Shown here: positions 1 through 6,896 of the stretch, piece by piece
Layout of the letters: the number at the start of each line of letters is the position of its first letter
How positions within the stretch are numbered: the stretch's first letter is position 1
Source: DASPGX01 sp035620375
GTDB taxonomy: Bacteria; Patescibacteriota; Minisyncoccia; 2-02-FULL-40-12; GWA2-44-9
Reading direction: 5' to 3'
Length of the DNA: 64,000 nt
Assembly: GCA_035620375.1 (NCBI GenBank)
Contig: DASPGX010000006.1
Span: 1 to 64,000, forward strand
Translations under genes and position numbers: made by a program
Notes under the pieces: model-generated
The model's input: only the letters and a program-made list of their open reading frames with translations
Databases searched by the model: none
What the model was told of the DNA's origin: nothing

Positions 1-57
1 GCCCAGCAGGTTGCCGCAGAAGCGGCGCTCAAGAACAAAGGCTGGGCCGGTAGATAG
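1..57 (+). CDS. C-terminal end of an unidentified protein (partial)
   Basis: The first frame is open from the window edge and closes at TAG (55-57), giving an 18-residue Ala/Lys-rich tail that ends KNKGWAGR. The tail is too short to assign to a family. It is followed by a 270-bp stretch with strong hairpins and no convincing ORF, which fits the 3' end of a transcription unit. It could also be a chance open frame. Confidence 0.35.
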   Translation, partial: AQQVAAEAALKNKGWAGR

Positions 58-265
58 TGCCCGTGTACCGCGGAGCGCTCGCACGCGCGGGAGCGCGTGC
101 GCGGCTCGCGCTCCGCTCAGGGACCGCCGTATTCGGCGGTCTTCTGCGTTATCGTCTCCGGTCCTCCCTCACCGTACGTCAGTACGGCTCGGTTCGGTCC
201 TCGCCGATGTCTTGAATCCCATCCGAATACTGCGGTCCGCTGAAGTGCAGGGGTATGGCGAGGAT
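58..265. repeat. Palindrome-rich non-coding stretch (repeat copy A)
   Basis: I see no credible gene here. The stretch contains a perfect hairpin at 122-141 (arm GACCGCCG) and a CCGTAC/GTACGG stem-loop at 172-187. Read on the minus strand, the second stem-loop lies in the context GAGCCGTACT..GTACGGTGAG, which resembles elements at 811-840 and 60070-60100. I read it as one copy of a dispersed imperfect palindrome family. Confidence 0.5.
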
Positions 266-294
266 TTTAACGGCTCATATGATGAGCCGTTAAA
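266..294 (+). terminator. Hairpin with GGCTCAT/ATGAGCC stem
   Basis: Perfect 13-bp arms (266-278 and 282-294; arm TTTAACGGCTCAT) enclose a 3-nt loop. The same stem core recurs at 9239-9275, 21471-21499 and 39326-39352. Its A/T-rich base could terminate transcription in either direction, here most likely behind the gene ending at 57. Confidence 0.6.
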
Positions 295-300
295 GAATGA

Positions 301-322
301 CCGCCGCTCCGGAGAGCGGCGG
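301..322 (-). terminator. GC-rich hairpin behind the 329-646 gene
   Basis: Arms CCGCCGCTC (301-309) and GAGCGGCGG (314-322) lie just downstream of the stop codon of the minus-strand gene that ends at 329. There is no clear U tract on either strand, so function as an intrinsic terminator is only likely. Confidence 0.4.
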
Positions 323-328
323 CGGTGC

Positions 329-646
329 TTACGGCCTGATATCGTCGGGGAAGCGGCGGGTGATGTTGCGGTCCCGGTCCACGATGTTCGCCCGCAGGCC
401 GACCAGGCTCCGGACAGCCTTGTCGTAGGCGATTTCAGGCGTTTCGCCGTACGCGACGCCCTCCTGTTCCTCGTTGTCGTCGTTCAGAAGGTAGACAGCG
501 GGAGCGCCGCCTTCGGGCTTCACGTAGCCGCGGATGGTGCACTTCCAGGGCAACTCATCCAGCTCGATGGTCGTCGGGCTCAGCGGCCGGTCGATGGTGA
601 CGAGCAGACGCGCCCTGGTTTGGCGAATCCACTTGGCAATCCTCAT
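329..646 (-). CDS. Small protein of unknown function (105 aa)
   Basis: The start at 646 (MRIAKWIRQ) is chosen because GGAGG lies 8 nt upstream; a longer reading from 670 would begin inside the promoter. A TTGGCA - 17 nt - TATATA promoter sits at 670-698. The protein has a basic N-terminus and an acidic centre (LLNDDNEEQEG), with no signal peptide, membrane segment or metal motif. I do not recognise a family. The spaced SD, promoter and downstream hairpin argue that it is a real, independently transcribed gene. Confidence 0.65.
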   Translation of the reverse strand: MRIAKWIRQTRARLLVTIDRPLSPTTIELDELPWKCTIRGYVKPEGGAPAVYLLNDDNEEQEGVAYGETPEIAYDKAVRSLVGLRANIVDRDRNITRRFPDDIRP

Positions 647-669
647 GGCAACGTACCTCCGAGGGCCCA

Positions 670-698
670 TATATATAATGAAACCCGGGCCTTGCCAA
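670..698 (-). promoter_or_regulatory. Promoter of the 329-646 gene
   Basis: Minus-strand -35 TTGGCA (693-698) and -10 TATATA (670-675) are separated by 17 nt, 24 nt upstream of the start codon and with the SD in between. Confidence 0.6.
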
Positions 699-785
699 GC
701 CCCCGTGATTTACGGCCTGATACCCTTGCTTTTTTGCTCATATGTAGTAATATTGCGATTAAGAACGTTCAATTTCAGATGCAGT

Positions 786-872
786 TCAAGGCGCGGGCGA
801 GGAACGGAGCGAGTCGTACTATAGCTACGACGAGCGAGTACCGAAGGCGGCGAGGGCGGGCAACGCCCGCCC
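786..872. repeat. Dispersed palindromic repeat copy B plus hairpin
   Basis: An imperfect palindrome is centred on GTCGTA/TACGAC (813-831) in the context GGAGCGAGTCGTACT. A perfect GGGCGGGC-AAC-GCCCGCCC hairpin follows at 854-872. The element lies directly upstream of rpsP, whose start has no SD, so the promoter of rpsP must lie in or around it. It resembles copies A (about 155-205) and C (60038-60137). Confidence 0.5.
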
Positions 873-929
873 AGAATGCCGCTGAAACCTGCAACGCAGA
901 AATGCGCTGAAATTGGGCGTTCTAACAAA

Positions 930-1256
930 ATGCTTAAGGTAAGACTCCAAAGAATCGGCAAGAAGAAACAGGCCCACTTCCGCGTGGTCGTGCTTGAGCA
1001 CACCAAGAAGCCCAAGGGTTCCGTCCTGGAGCAGGTCGGCACGTACGACCCCCACGCCAAGAAGCTCAACGTGGACGCCGAACGCATCAACCACTGGATT
1101 TCCGTCGGCGCCCAGCTCAGCCCGACGGTGAACAACCTCCTGGTGAACCACAAGGTCATTGACCGTCCGAAGATGTTCTCCTGGAAGCCCAAGAAGAAAG
1201 AGGCCACGGCCGAGCAGACCACCACCGCGACTACCACTCCCGCACCGGCGGCATAG
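930..1256 (+). CDS. rpsP: 30S ribosomal protein S16
   Basis: Small-subunit ribosomal protein that binds 16S rRNA during early 30S assembly. The N-terminus MLKVRLQRIGKKKQ and the HFRVVVLE and VGTYDP segments are the S16 fold. I start at 930 because the longer upstream frame runs through the palindromic repeat. The 108-aa product has a Lys-rich then Thr/Ala/Pro-rich C-terminal extension of about 25 residues beyond the usual S16 core. No Shine-Dalgarno is visible. The gene stands alone and ends in a strong intrinsic terminator, unlike the common rpsP-rimM-trmD arrangement. Confidence 0.95.
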   Translation: MLKVRLQRIGKKKQAHFRVVVLEHTKKPKGSVLEQVGTYDPHAKKLNVDAERINHWISVGAQLSPTVNNLLVNHKVIDRPKMFSWKPKKKEATAEQTTTATTTPAPAA

Positions 1257-1284
1257 TTCGCGTTCATCCATCCTTGTTTCCGAA

Positions 1285-1320
1285 CCGACAGCCCCCGCGT
1301 GCGGGGGCTGTCGGTTTTGT
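1285..1320 (+). terminator. Intrinsic terminator of rpsP
   Basis: Perfect 14-bp arms (1285-1298, 1301-1314; arm CCGACAGCCCCCGC) are followed by TTTTGT. Confidence 0.85.
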
Positions 1321-1339
1321 ACATCACTAACTACGGAAC

Positions 1340-3175
1340 ATGTGCGGCATATACGGATTGGTGAAACGCGGGGAGGGGGATTGTTCGGGGCCGGTTCTGG
1401 AAGCTCTCCGGCGGCTGGAATACCGGGGGTATGATTCCGCGGGCATCGCGGTTCTGACGGGAAACGGCATGACCGTGCGTAAGCGTGGGGGCCGTCTGGC
1501 GCGGCTTGCCGGAGCGCTCGGGCGTCCGCTCGTCGGTACCGCCGCCATCGGCCATACCCGGTGGGCGACGCACGGGGCGCCGACGGACCGCAACGCGCAT
1601 CCGCACCGCGACTGCGACGGGAAGCTCGCGGTCGTTCATAACGGCATCGTGGAAAACTTCCGTGCCCTGCGGGAGCGGTTGCAGAGGGACGGCCACCGGT
1701 TTGCATCGGAAACAGACACCGAGGTTATCGCGCATCTTATTGAACGCGAGCGTTCCCGCGGAGTTCCGCTTGCCGAAGCCGTCAGACGGACACTTCGTCA
1801 CATAAGAGGAACCTATGCGCTTGCGGTCGTTGATGCCGGAAGTCCCGGAGAACTCGTCGCGGCCCGCAACAGCAGTCCGCTTATCGTCGGCGTGGCGGAG
1901 GGCGCCGCGTATGTTGCGTCCGACGCCGCGGCGCTCCTGGTGCACACGCGCCGCGTCGTCTATCTGCAGGACGGGCAGATTGCACGTCTGACGCCCGGGA
2001 ACCTCCGGGTGATGCGGGGCGACGGTTCGGCGGTGCGGCACCGGAGCGACGAACTGCCCTGGTCCGCGGACGAGGCATCAAAGGGCGGATGGCCGCACTT
2101 CATGGCCAAAGAGATTTATGAGGAAGCCGATGCGGTGCGCAGCGCCTGCGCGGGACGCCTGTCGCCCTCGGGCGCCGTGAAGCTCGGCGGACTGGAGTCC
2201 GTTCTGCCGCGCCTTGAGCGCACCGAACGCGTCACGCTGACCGCATGCGGGACGGCGTACCACGCGGCGCTCATCGGGGCGTACCTGATGCAGGAGTACG
2301 CGGGAGCGGACGCGCGGGCCGAACTGGCGTCCGAGCTCCGCTACCGACGGTGGGCGCGGCAGGACACCTCCGCGCTGTTCGCGGTGAGCCAGTCCGGGGA
2401 AACGGCCGACACGCTCGGGGCACTTGAGCATGCGCGGGCGCACGGGCATCTGACCTGCGGCATCGTCAATGTTGTCGGCTCATCCATCGCGCGCATGACC
2501 GATGCGGGCGTCTATACGCATTCCGGGCCGGAAATCGGGGTTGCATCCACGAAGGCGTTCACGGGACAGGTTGCGGCGCTTCTGCTGGCGACGCTCATGC
2601 TGGGACGTGCACGCGGTGCGTTGTCCGCCGGACGGGCGCGTGATATCGCCCGTGCGTTGTCGCGTGCTCCGGCGCAGATGGACACGCTCTTCGCCCGCAG
2701 GCGGAGCGTTGAGCGCGCTGCGCGGACGCTCGCCCGGGCGGACCACGCGCTGTTCCTGGGACGGTGGCTCAGCTATCCCGTGGCGCTGGAGGGCGCGCTG
2801 AAACTCAAGGAGGTCTCGTACGTGCACGCCGAGGGATACGGGGCGGGAGAGATGAAGCACGGGCCTATCGCGCTGGTCGACCGCAATATGCCGGTCGTGG
2901 TCGTCGCACCCCGGGACCGCGTATACGAAAAGACCCTTTCCAATATTCAGGAGGTCAAGGCGCGGGGCGGCCGTGTCATCGCCGTGGGAACGGCGGGCGA
3001 CCGTCACCTGCAGGGACTGGCGGACGCGTTTATCGGCATTCCGCGGACGCACGAGGCCGTCGCGCCGCTGCTGGCCACCGTACCGTTGCATTGGATGGCG
3101 TACCGGGCGGGAGTTCTGCGCGGCAAAGACGTGGACAAGCCGCGGAATCTCGCCAAGTCCGTCACGGTTGAATGA
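1340..3175 (+). CDS. glmS: Glutamine--fructose-6-phosphate aminotransferase (isomerizing)
   Basis: Makes glucosamine-6-phosphate from fructose-6-phosphate and glutamine, the entry to UDP-GlcNAc and peptidoglycan. The start is fixed by the catalytic Cys2 of MCGIYGLV. Residues 1-220 are the Ntn-hydrolase glutaminase domain (GHTRWATHG, NHPH-like NAHPH, HNGIVEN). Two SIS domains follow (TACGTAYHA, SQSGETADT, STKAFTGQ). The C-terminus NLAKSVTVE is the canonical end that plugs the active site. The 611-aa length is normal for the family. It overlaps the next gene, a sugar kinase, by 4 nt, suggesting coupled amino-sugar metabolism. Confidence 0.97.
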   Translation: MCGIYGLVKRGEGDCSGPVLEALRRLEYRGYDSAGIAVLTGNGMTVRKRGGRLARLAGALGRPLVGTAAIGHTRWATHGAPTDRNAHPHRDCDGKLAVVHNGIVENFRALRERLQRDGHRFASETDTEVIAHLIERERSRGVPLAEAVRRTLRHIRGTYALAVVDAGSPGELVAARNSSPLIVGVAEGAAYVASDAAALLVHTRRVVYLQDGQIARLTPGNLRVMRGDGSAVRHRSDELPWSADEASKGGWPHFMAKEIYEEADAVRSACAGRLSPSGAVKLGGLESVLPRLERTERVTLTACGTAYHAALIGAYLMQEYAGADARAELASELRYRRWARQDTSALFAVSQSGETADTLGALEHARAHGHLTCGIVNVVGSSIARMTDAGVYTHSGPEIGVASTKAFTGQVAALLLATLMLGRARGALSAGRARDIARALSRAPAQMDTLFARRRSVERAARTLARADHALFLGRWLSYPVALEGALKLKEVSYVHAEGYGAGEMKHGPIALVDRNMPVVVVAPRDRVYEKTLSNIQEVKARGGRVIAVGTAGDRHLQGLADAFIGIPRTHEAVAPLLATVPLHWMAYRAGVLRGKDVDKPRNLAKSVTVE

Positions 3176-4215
3176 CCATGAACATGCTGTCATTGAAACG
3201 CATCGCCGGAATGTTTCCCGTGGGAGCCGTCTCCGGCGTCCGGAGATTGGGCGGCGGAATCACGAACGATACGTTCCTGGTGAGCGCGGGGAGGGGAATG
3301 TTCGTCCTGCAGCGTCTGCACGGAGCGTTCCGCCCGGAGGTGCTCGCGGATACCGAAGCGGTGACCGCACGGCTTGCCCTGCACGGCATGCGGACGCCCC
3401 GTCTGGTCCGCACTACGGCGGATACGCTCGGATACGTTTCGGGCAGGGAATGCTGGCGCATGCTGACGTTCGTGCCGGGCCGCTGTTATCAGGAGGCGCT
3501 GTCTTCCGGGCAGGTACGTTCGTCCGCGGAGCTTCTCGGGCGCTTCCACCGGAACCTGGACGGCATGGAGTACCGGTTCGCGCACCGGCTTGCGCATTTC
3601 CACGACACGGAGCACGTCATGCGGACTCTTGAGCGTACGCTCCGCGGCCGCCGGCGGGACGCCGTGTACGCGCAGATGGAGCCGCTGGCATCCGCGGTGC
3701 TCGCCGGGTATGAACAGGTGCGCGGGCAGTGCGCGGGCGCTCCGGAGCGCATCATCCACGGAGACCCCAAGGCAGCGAACGTGCGGTTTGACCAGACCGG
3801 GCAGCGGGCCGTCGCGCTACTCGATCTGGACACGGTCGGCCGCAATACCGTGGCGGTGGAGCTGGGCGACGCGGCACGCTCATGGTGCAACCGTGCGGCG
3901 GAAGGCGACTGGCGGAAGGCGCGTTTTGACCTGAATAATTTCCGTGCGCTCGTCGCGGGATATGTACGGGGGGCGGACGGGGCGGTGGACAGGAGCGAGC
4001 TGGACTCCGTCCCGCATGGCGTGCGCACCATTTGTCTTGAGCTGGCGGCGCGGTTCATCACGGATGCATTCCGCCGTGAATACTTCAAACTTGATGTACG
4101 GCGCTATCGCGACCTCGGGGAGCAGAACGCCGCACGGGCGCGCTCGCAGGTTCGGTTGTACCGGGACCTTATGGCCAAGCACGATGCCGTGGAACGCATC
4201 GTCCGCAGCGCATAG
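3172..4215 (+). CDS. APH-fold sugar kinase, N-acetylhexosamine 1-kinase (NahK)-like
   Basis: Belongs to the aminoglycoside-phosphotransferase/choline-kinase fold. Catalytic loop HGDPKAANVRFD (about residue 205) and the metal-binding DLDTVGRNTVAVELGDAARS segment match the NahK branch, whose hallmark is DLDT followed by GD. NahK-type enzymes phosphorylate GlcNAc/GalNAc at C1. The N-terminal VRRLGGGITNDTFLV is the nucleotide-binding glycine-rich strand. The ATGA overlap with glmS supports an amino-sugar role. Exact substrate is an inference; a homoserine/choline-kinase-like activity cannot be excluded from sequence alone. 347 aa, soluble. Confidence 0.75.
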   Translation: MTMNMLSLKRIAGMFPVGAVSGVRRLGGGITNDTFLVSAGRGMFVLQRLHGAFRPEVLADTEAVTARLALHGMRTPRLVRTTADTLGYVSGRECWRMLTFVPGRCYQEALSSGQVRSSAELLGRFHRNLDGMEYRFAHRLAHFHDTEHVMRTLERTLRGRRRDAVYAQMEPLASAVLAGYEQVRGQCAGAPERIIHGDPKAANVRFDQTGQRAVALLDLDTVGRNTVAVELGDAARSWCNRAAEGDWRKARFDLNNFRALVAGYVRGADGAVDRSELDSVPHGVRTICLELAARFITDAFRREYFKLDVRRYRDLGEQNAARARSQVRLYRDLMAKHDAVERIVRSA

Positions 4216-4262
4216 GCGCGGGGCTTGCACACCGCCGCCGTTGAGCGCACCCTGTATCGGTA

Positions 4263-4895
4263 ATGCAGCGCATCAGCATCAGGACCGAAGCGGAACAGGA
4301 GGCCGCCCTGGACGAGGCGGTCCGCACCGTGCTTGCGGGCGGCACGCTCGTGTTTCCGACCGACACCCTCTACGGCCTGGGCTGCAACGGTCTTGAGCCC
4401 GGCGCGCTCGGCCGGGTCTTTGATATCAAGCGCCGCAGTTATACGCAGGCGCTGCCGTTGCTGGTGCGGGATGTGCGGTGGGCGCGCGAACTTGCGCACG
4501 TGGACGAACGGCGCGAGCGGCTGCTGGCGGAGCTGTGGCCGGGACGGGTGACGTTCATCCTGACCCGCAAGGACATCGTTCCGTCCGCGGCTGCCGGCGG
4601 CGGAACGACCATCGCTCTCCGCGCGCCCGACCATCCGTTCGCGCAGGAACTGCTCCGCCGCGCCGGATATCCGCTCTGCGGAACCTCGGCAAACGTGTCC
4701 GGCCAGCCGTCCTCCCAGAATCCCGATGTCATCATGCAGGGGTTCGCGCCGTTCACGTTCAAGCCCGACCTCGTCCTGGACGCCGGCATCCTCCCGCCTT
4801 CGGAGCCGTCCACGGTCGTGGATTTGTCCGGCCCCACGCCGCGGATTACCCGCCAAGGCGCCGTACGGGCCGATAGAATTCTGCCCCTGTTGTGA
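4263..4895 (+). CDS. tsaC: L-threonylcarbamoyladenylate synthase (YrdC/Sua5 family)
   Basis: Makes threonylcarbamoyl-AMP for the t6A37 modification of ANN-decoding tRNAs. The YrdC fold is evident from the LVFPTDTLYGLGC motif near residue 30, the KRRSYTQALPLLV segment that binds substrate, the LWPGRVTFIL block and the CGTSANVSGQ motif. The 210-aa length matches TsaC; the extra Sua5 domain is absent. No SD is visible and a 47-nt gap separates it from the kinase gene. Confidence 0.92.
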   Translation: MQRISIRTEAEQEAALDEAVRTVLAGGTLVFPTDTLYGLGCNGLEPGALGRVFDIKRRSYTQALPLLVRDVRWARELAHVDERRERLLAELWPGRVTFILTRKDIVPSAAAGGGTTIALRAPDHPFAQELLRRAGYPLCGTSANVSGQPSSQNPDVIMQGFAPFTFKPDLVLDAGILPPSEPSTVVDLSGPTPRITRQGAVRADRILPLL

Positions 4896-4911
4896 TACCA
4901 TAGGGATATCT

Positions 4912-5277
4912 ATGAACCTCAGGGCGCGCCTTGGCAAAAAGGCCGCGGACGGGCTGGTTTTCCTGCACGGAGTGTGGGGTGTCGGCGCATTCGCGTCGCT
5001 TCCCGCCGCCGCGCTCTGGCCCGGCGTCCAGTCGTACATTCTGTGGCCGATGGGTGCCATGCTCGCATCGTGGGCGGTGTGGCGGGACTGTCCGCTCACG
5101 GCGTGGGAACGCGGACTCCGGGAAAAGTTTGATCCTGACGGCCATTACGACAAGGGCCGGGGATTCGTTTCGCACTACGGCAGCAAGCTGATGGGCGTTT
5201 CCGTTTCCGAGCGTTTTGCCCGCAGGCTGAACTACGGGTACACTGCGGCGGTTCTCCTGGTCATCATCCTGATATGA
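4912..5277 (+). CDS. DUF2784-like small membrane protein
   Basis: 121 aa starting at 4912 (MNLRARLGKKAADGLV). Three probable membrane segments (about residues 13-32, 36-55 and 105-120) surround the motif CPLTAWERGLREK, the hallmark of the DUF2784 family of bacterial membrane proteins with unknown function. No SD is present; TACCAT lies 10 nt upstream of ATG, so the mRNA may be leaderless or nearly so. The stop overlaps the folD start as ATGA, so the two are probably translationally coupled. Confidence 0.8.
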   Translation: MNLRARLGKKAADGLVFLHGVWGVGAFASLPAAALWPGVQSYILWPMGAMLASWAVWRDCPLTAWERGLREKFDPDGHYDKGRGFVSHYGSKLMGVSVSERFARRLNYGYTAAVLLVIILI

Positions 5278-6107
5278 GCGTGCAGACGGACATCATTGAC
5301 GGTACCGGCATCGCGGAGCTCTGGCTCCGCGATATTGCGGTTCAGGTGCAGGCGCTCGGTGTGCCGCTTCATCTGGCGGCGGTCTGCGGGGGAGACGACG
5401 GGGGACTGAAGTCGTTCGTCCGCATCAAGCAGCGCGCCGCGGAGAAATGCGGCATCCGGTTCTCGTCGTATTTCATTGATGCCGACAAGGAGCCGCAGGC
5501 GGAAGAGACCCTGCAGTGGCTCGCCACGGACGCGGGTGTTCACGGCATCTTCGTTGAATTGCCCTTGCCGCCGACCTGGAGCACTGCGTCAATGCTTTCG
5601 GTTATTCCCGCGGCAAAGGACGTGGACTGCATTTCGCCGGAAGCGGAGCGTTCGTATTACGCCGATGAGACGGCAATCATGCCGCCGGCGGTCGCCGCCC
5701 TTGAGCGGGTGTTGGCCGTCCGGGGAATCACGCCTGAGGGCGTTTCGGCGGCGGTCATCGGTCAGGGAAAGCTGGTGGGCAAGCCGCTGACGCACTGGCT
5801 CCGCGCAAACGGTGCGCGGGTTTCGGTCATTGATATCGATACGCCCGGACCGGCGGCCATTTCCCGCGACGCCGGACTTGTCATCGCAGGCGCCGGCGTC
5901 CCCGGCCTGGTTACGGCTGACTGGGTCAATACGGAGGCGACGGTCGTGGATTTCGGGTATGCGAGGAAAGGTGATGCTTACGCCGGTGACGTGGACGCGG
6001 AATCGGTCCGGGGCAAGGTCCGTGCGCTGACGCCCGTGCCCGGAGGCATGGGGCCGCTGGTTGTTGCGGCCACGCTCCAAAATCTTCTGACGCTCGCGAT
6101 GAAATGA
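5274..6107 (+). CDS. folD: Bifunctional methylenetetrahydrofolate dehydrogenase/cyclohydrolase
   Basis: Interconverts 5,10-methylene-THF, methenyl-THF and 10-formyl-THF for purine and formyl-Met synthesis. Evidence: the SFVRIKQRAAEKCGI segment with the catalytic Lys, the GIFVELPLP motif, DVDCISPE, the Rossmann segment AAVIGQGKLVGKPL, and the signature TPVPGGMGPLV near the C-terminus. 277 aa is normal. Its TGA is the first three bases of a long inverted repeat whose other arm contains the stop of the convergent zinc-ribbon gene. Confidence 0.95.
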   Translation: MSVQTDIIDGTGIAELWLRDIAVQVQALGVPLHLAAVCGGDDGGLKSFVRIKQRAAEKCGIRFSSYFIDADKEPQAEETLQWLATDAGVHGIFVELPLPPTWSTASMLSVIPAAKDVDCISPEAERSYYADETAIMPPAVAALERVLAVRGITPEGVSAAVIGQGKLVGKPLTHWLRANGARVSVIDIDTPGPAAISRDAGLVIAGAGVPGLVTADWVNTEATVVDFGYARKGDAYAGDVDAESVRGKVRALTPVPGGMGPLVVAATLQNLLTLAMK

Positions 6108-6186
6108 CCCCACACTCACCTGACGAAAGCGGCCCCATTGCGGGGCCGCTTTCTGAATCAGATGCCGTCAGGTGAGTGTGGGGTCA
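6105..6186. terminator. Nested bidirectional terminator between folD and the zinc-ribbon gene
   Basis: Outer arms 6105-6125 and 6166-6186 are 21 nt long and perfectly complementary. An inner hairpin AAAGCGGCCCC/GGGGCCGCTTT lies at 6126-6152. Both convergent stop codons (TGA 6105-6107; minus-strand TGA 6184-6186) fall inside the outer arms. Confidence 0.85.
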
Positions 6187-6402
6187 GCAGGAGTCTATTT
6201 TTACGTGCACCTTCTTTCCGCAGTGCTGGCATCTGCGGTGCTTGAGCGCGCAGGCGAAACACAGCAGAAAGTCGCGGCTGGTCGCCGGAGCGCCGCACGC
6301 GCACGTGCGCGGGCTGGCGTCCACCCAGCGGCCGTCGCAGTGCGAACAGAGAAGGTATGACTCCTTCAATTGGGTTTTTGTGTGTCCTTTCGGTTCAGCC
6401 AT
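6184..6402 (-). CDS. Small zinc-ribbon protein (72 aa)
   Basis: Cysteine pairs at LCSHC, TCACG, LCFAC and RCQHC give up to two Zn-knuckle/ribbon sites in a 72-aa basic protein. GGAGG lies 4 nt upstream of ATG at 6402. This architecture suggests a nucleic-acid or protein adaptor, but I recognise no named family. It is transcribed toward folD and the two share the nested terminator at 6105-6186. Confidence 0.75.
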   Translation of the reverse strand: MAEPKGHTKTQLKESYLLCSHCDGRWVDASPRTCACGAPATSRDFLLCFACALKHRRCQHCGKKVHVKIDSC

Positions 6403-6486
6403 GTCCCTCCGATGAGGTATCGCGTTCCGTTGCCGTCATTGTCGTACATTCAGTCCCAACGCAAAGGGCACAACTGTGTATAAGTA

Positions 6487-6513
6487 CACAACCGGCATAT
6501 GATGCCGGTTGTG
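6487..6513. terminator. Perfect 12-bp hairpin, 3-nt loop
   Basis: Arms CACAACCGGCAT (6487-6498) and its complement (6502-6513). The loop ATG and the flanking AT pairs match the hairpin at 266-294. It separates the zinc-ribbon gene from the tRNA-derived repeat region. Confidence 0.55.
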
Positions 6514-6517
6514 CGTC

Positions 6518-6650
6518 TGTGCCCGAGGTGGGAGACCTCCTCAGTCCGCGCCTCGCCGGCCGCTCAGCGCGGCTTCAGAGCCGGGGATCGCGGTGTCGGT
6601 CTGCTGACCGACACATCGCTCCGCCCTTCGACTCCCACCTCTCCGGGTCA
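6518..6650. repeat. tRNA-Leu 3'-end repeats around a structured non-coding stretch
   Basis: The 17-mer TGTGCCCGAGGTGGGAG occurs here at 6518-6534 and again at 6693-6709, where it is the 3' end of the tRNA-Leu gene plus two flanking bases. A 13-nt inverted copy (TTCGACTCCCACC) lies at 6627-6639 and pairs with the first copy. Between them lie a perfect GTGTCGGTC/GACCGACAC hairpin and GC-rich stems. It could be a decayed tRNA duplication, an integration scar or a structured RNA. No ORF is convincing. Confidence 0.5.
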
Positions 6651-6655
6651 TAGCA

Positions 6656-6689
6656 AATCACGCCGTCCCAGAAATGGGACGGCGTGATT
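6656..6689 (-). terminator. Terminator hairpin behind tRNA-Leu
   Basis: Perfect 15-bp arms (6656-6670, 6675-6689; arm AATCACGCCGTCCCA) with a 4-nt loop, 6 nt beyond the 3' end of the minus-strand tRNA-Leu. Confidence 0.75.
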
Positions 6690-6694
6690 CGATG

Positions 6695-6776
6695 TGCCCG
6701 AGGTGGGAGTCGAACCCACAATCCTTGCGGAACACGATTTTGAGTCGTGCGTGTATGCCAGTTCCACCACTCGGGC
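6695..6776 (-). tRNA. tRNA-Leu (anticodon CAA)
   Basis: Minus-strand cloverleaf: acceptor GCCCGAG/CTCGGGC, anticodon stem CACGA/TCGTG with loop CTCAAAA (anticodon CAA, reads UUG), a variable arm TCC-GCAA-GGA as expected for a class II tRNA, and T stem GTGGG/CCCAC with TTCGACT. Discriminator A at 6695. The 3' CCA is not encoded, so a CCA-adding enzyme is needed. Confidence 0.95.
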
Positions 6777-6823
6777 GCAAGAGCTTCGTCGGGCGGTCAT
6801 ATTTCGCGCCGCCGAAGAAGCCC

Positions 6824-6851
6824 ATTATACCACTTTTCGGTGCTTTTTCAA
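6824..6851 (-). promoter_or_regulatory. tRNA-Leu promoter
   Basis: Minus-strand TTGAAA (6846-6851), 16-nt spacer, TATAAT (6824-6829), about 48 nt upstream of the mature tRNA 5' end. It lies back to back with the parA promoter. Confidence 0.8.
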
Positions 6852-6862
6852 CGTTCTCTGAA

Positions 6863-6890
6863 TTGCGTGCCAGCATCGGCACGGTACAAT
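6863..6890 (+). promoter_or_regulatory. parA promoter (leaderless arrangement)
   Basis: TTGCGT (6863-6868), 16-nt spacer, TACAAT (6885-6890). Only 6 nt separate the -10 box from the ATG at 6897, placing the start site at or beside the start codon. Confidence 0.65.
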
Positions 6891-6896
6891 GGACGT

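Noticed and set aside
11..910. A 299-codon open frame spanning the left end of the window
   Set aside because: It runs through the hairpins and palindromic repeats and opposite the better-supported 329-646 gene, has extremely Arg-rich composition, and lacks any domain or SD.
6518..6650. A possible SRP RNA, 6S RNA or second tRNA in the structured stretch
   Set aside because: No SRP GGAAGCAGCC-type loop, no complete cloverleaf on either strand; only tRNA 3'-end fragments and hairpins.
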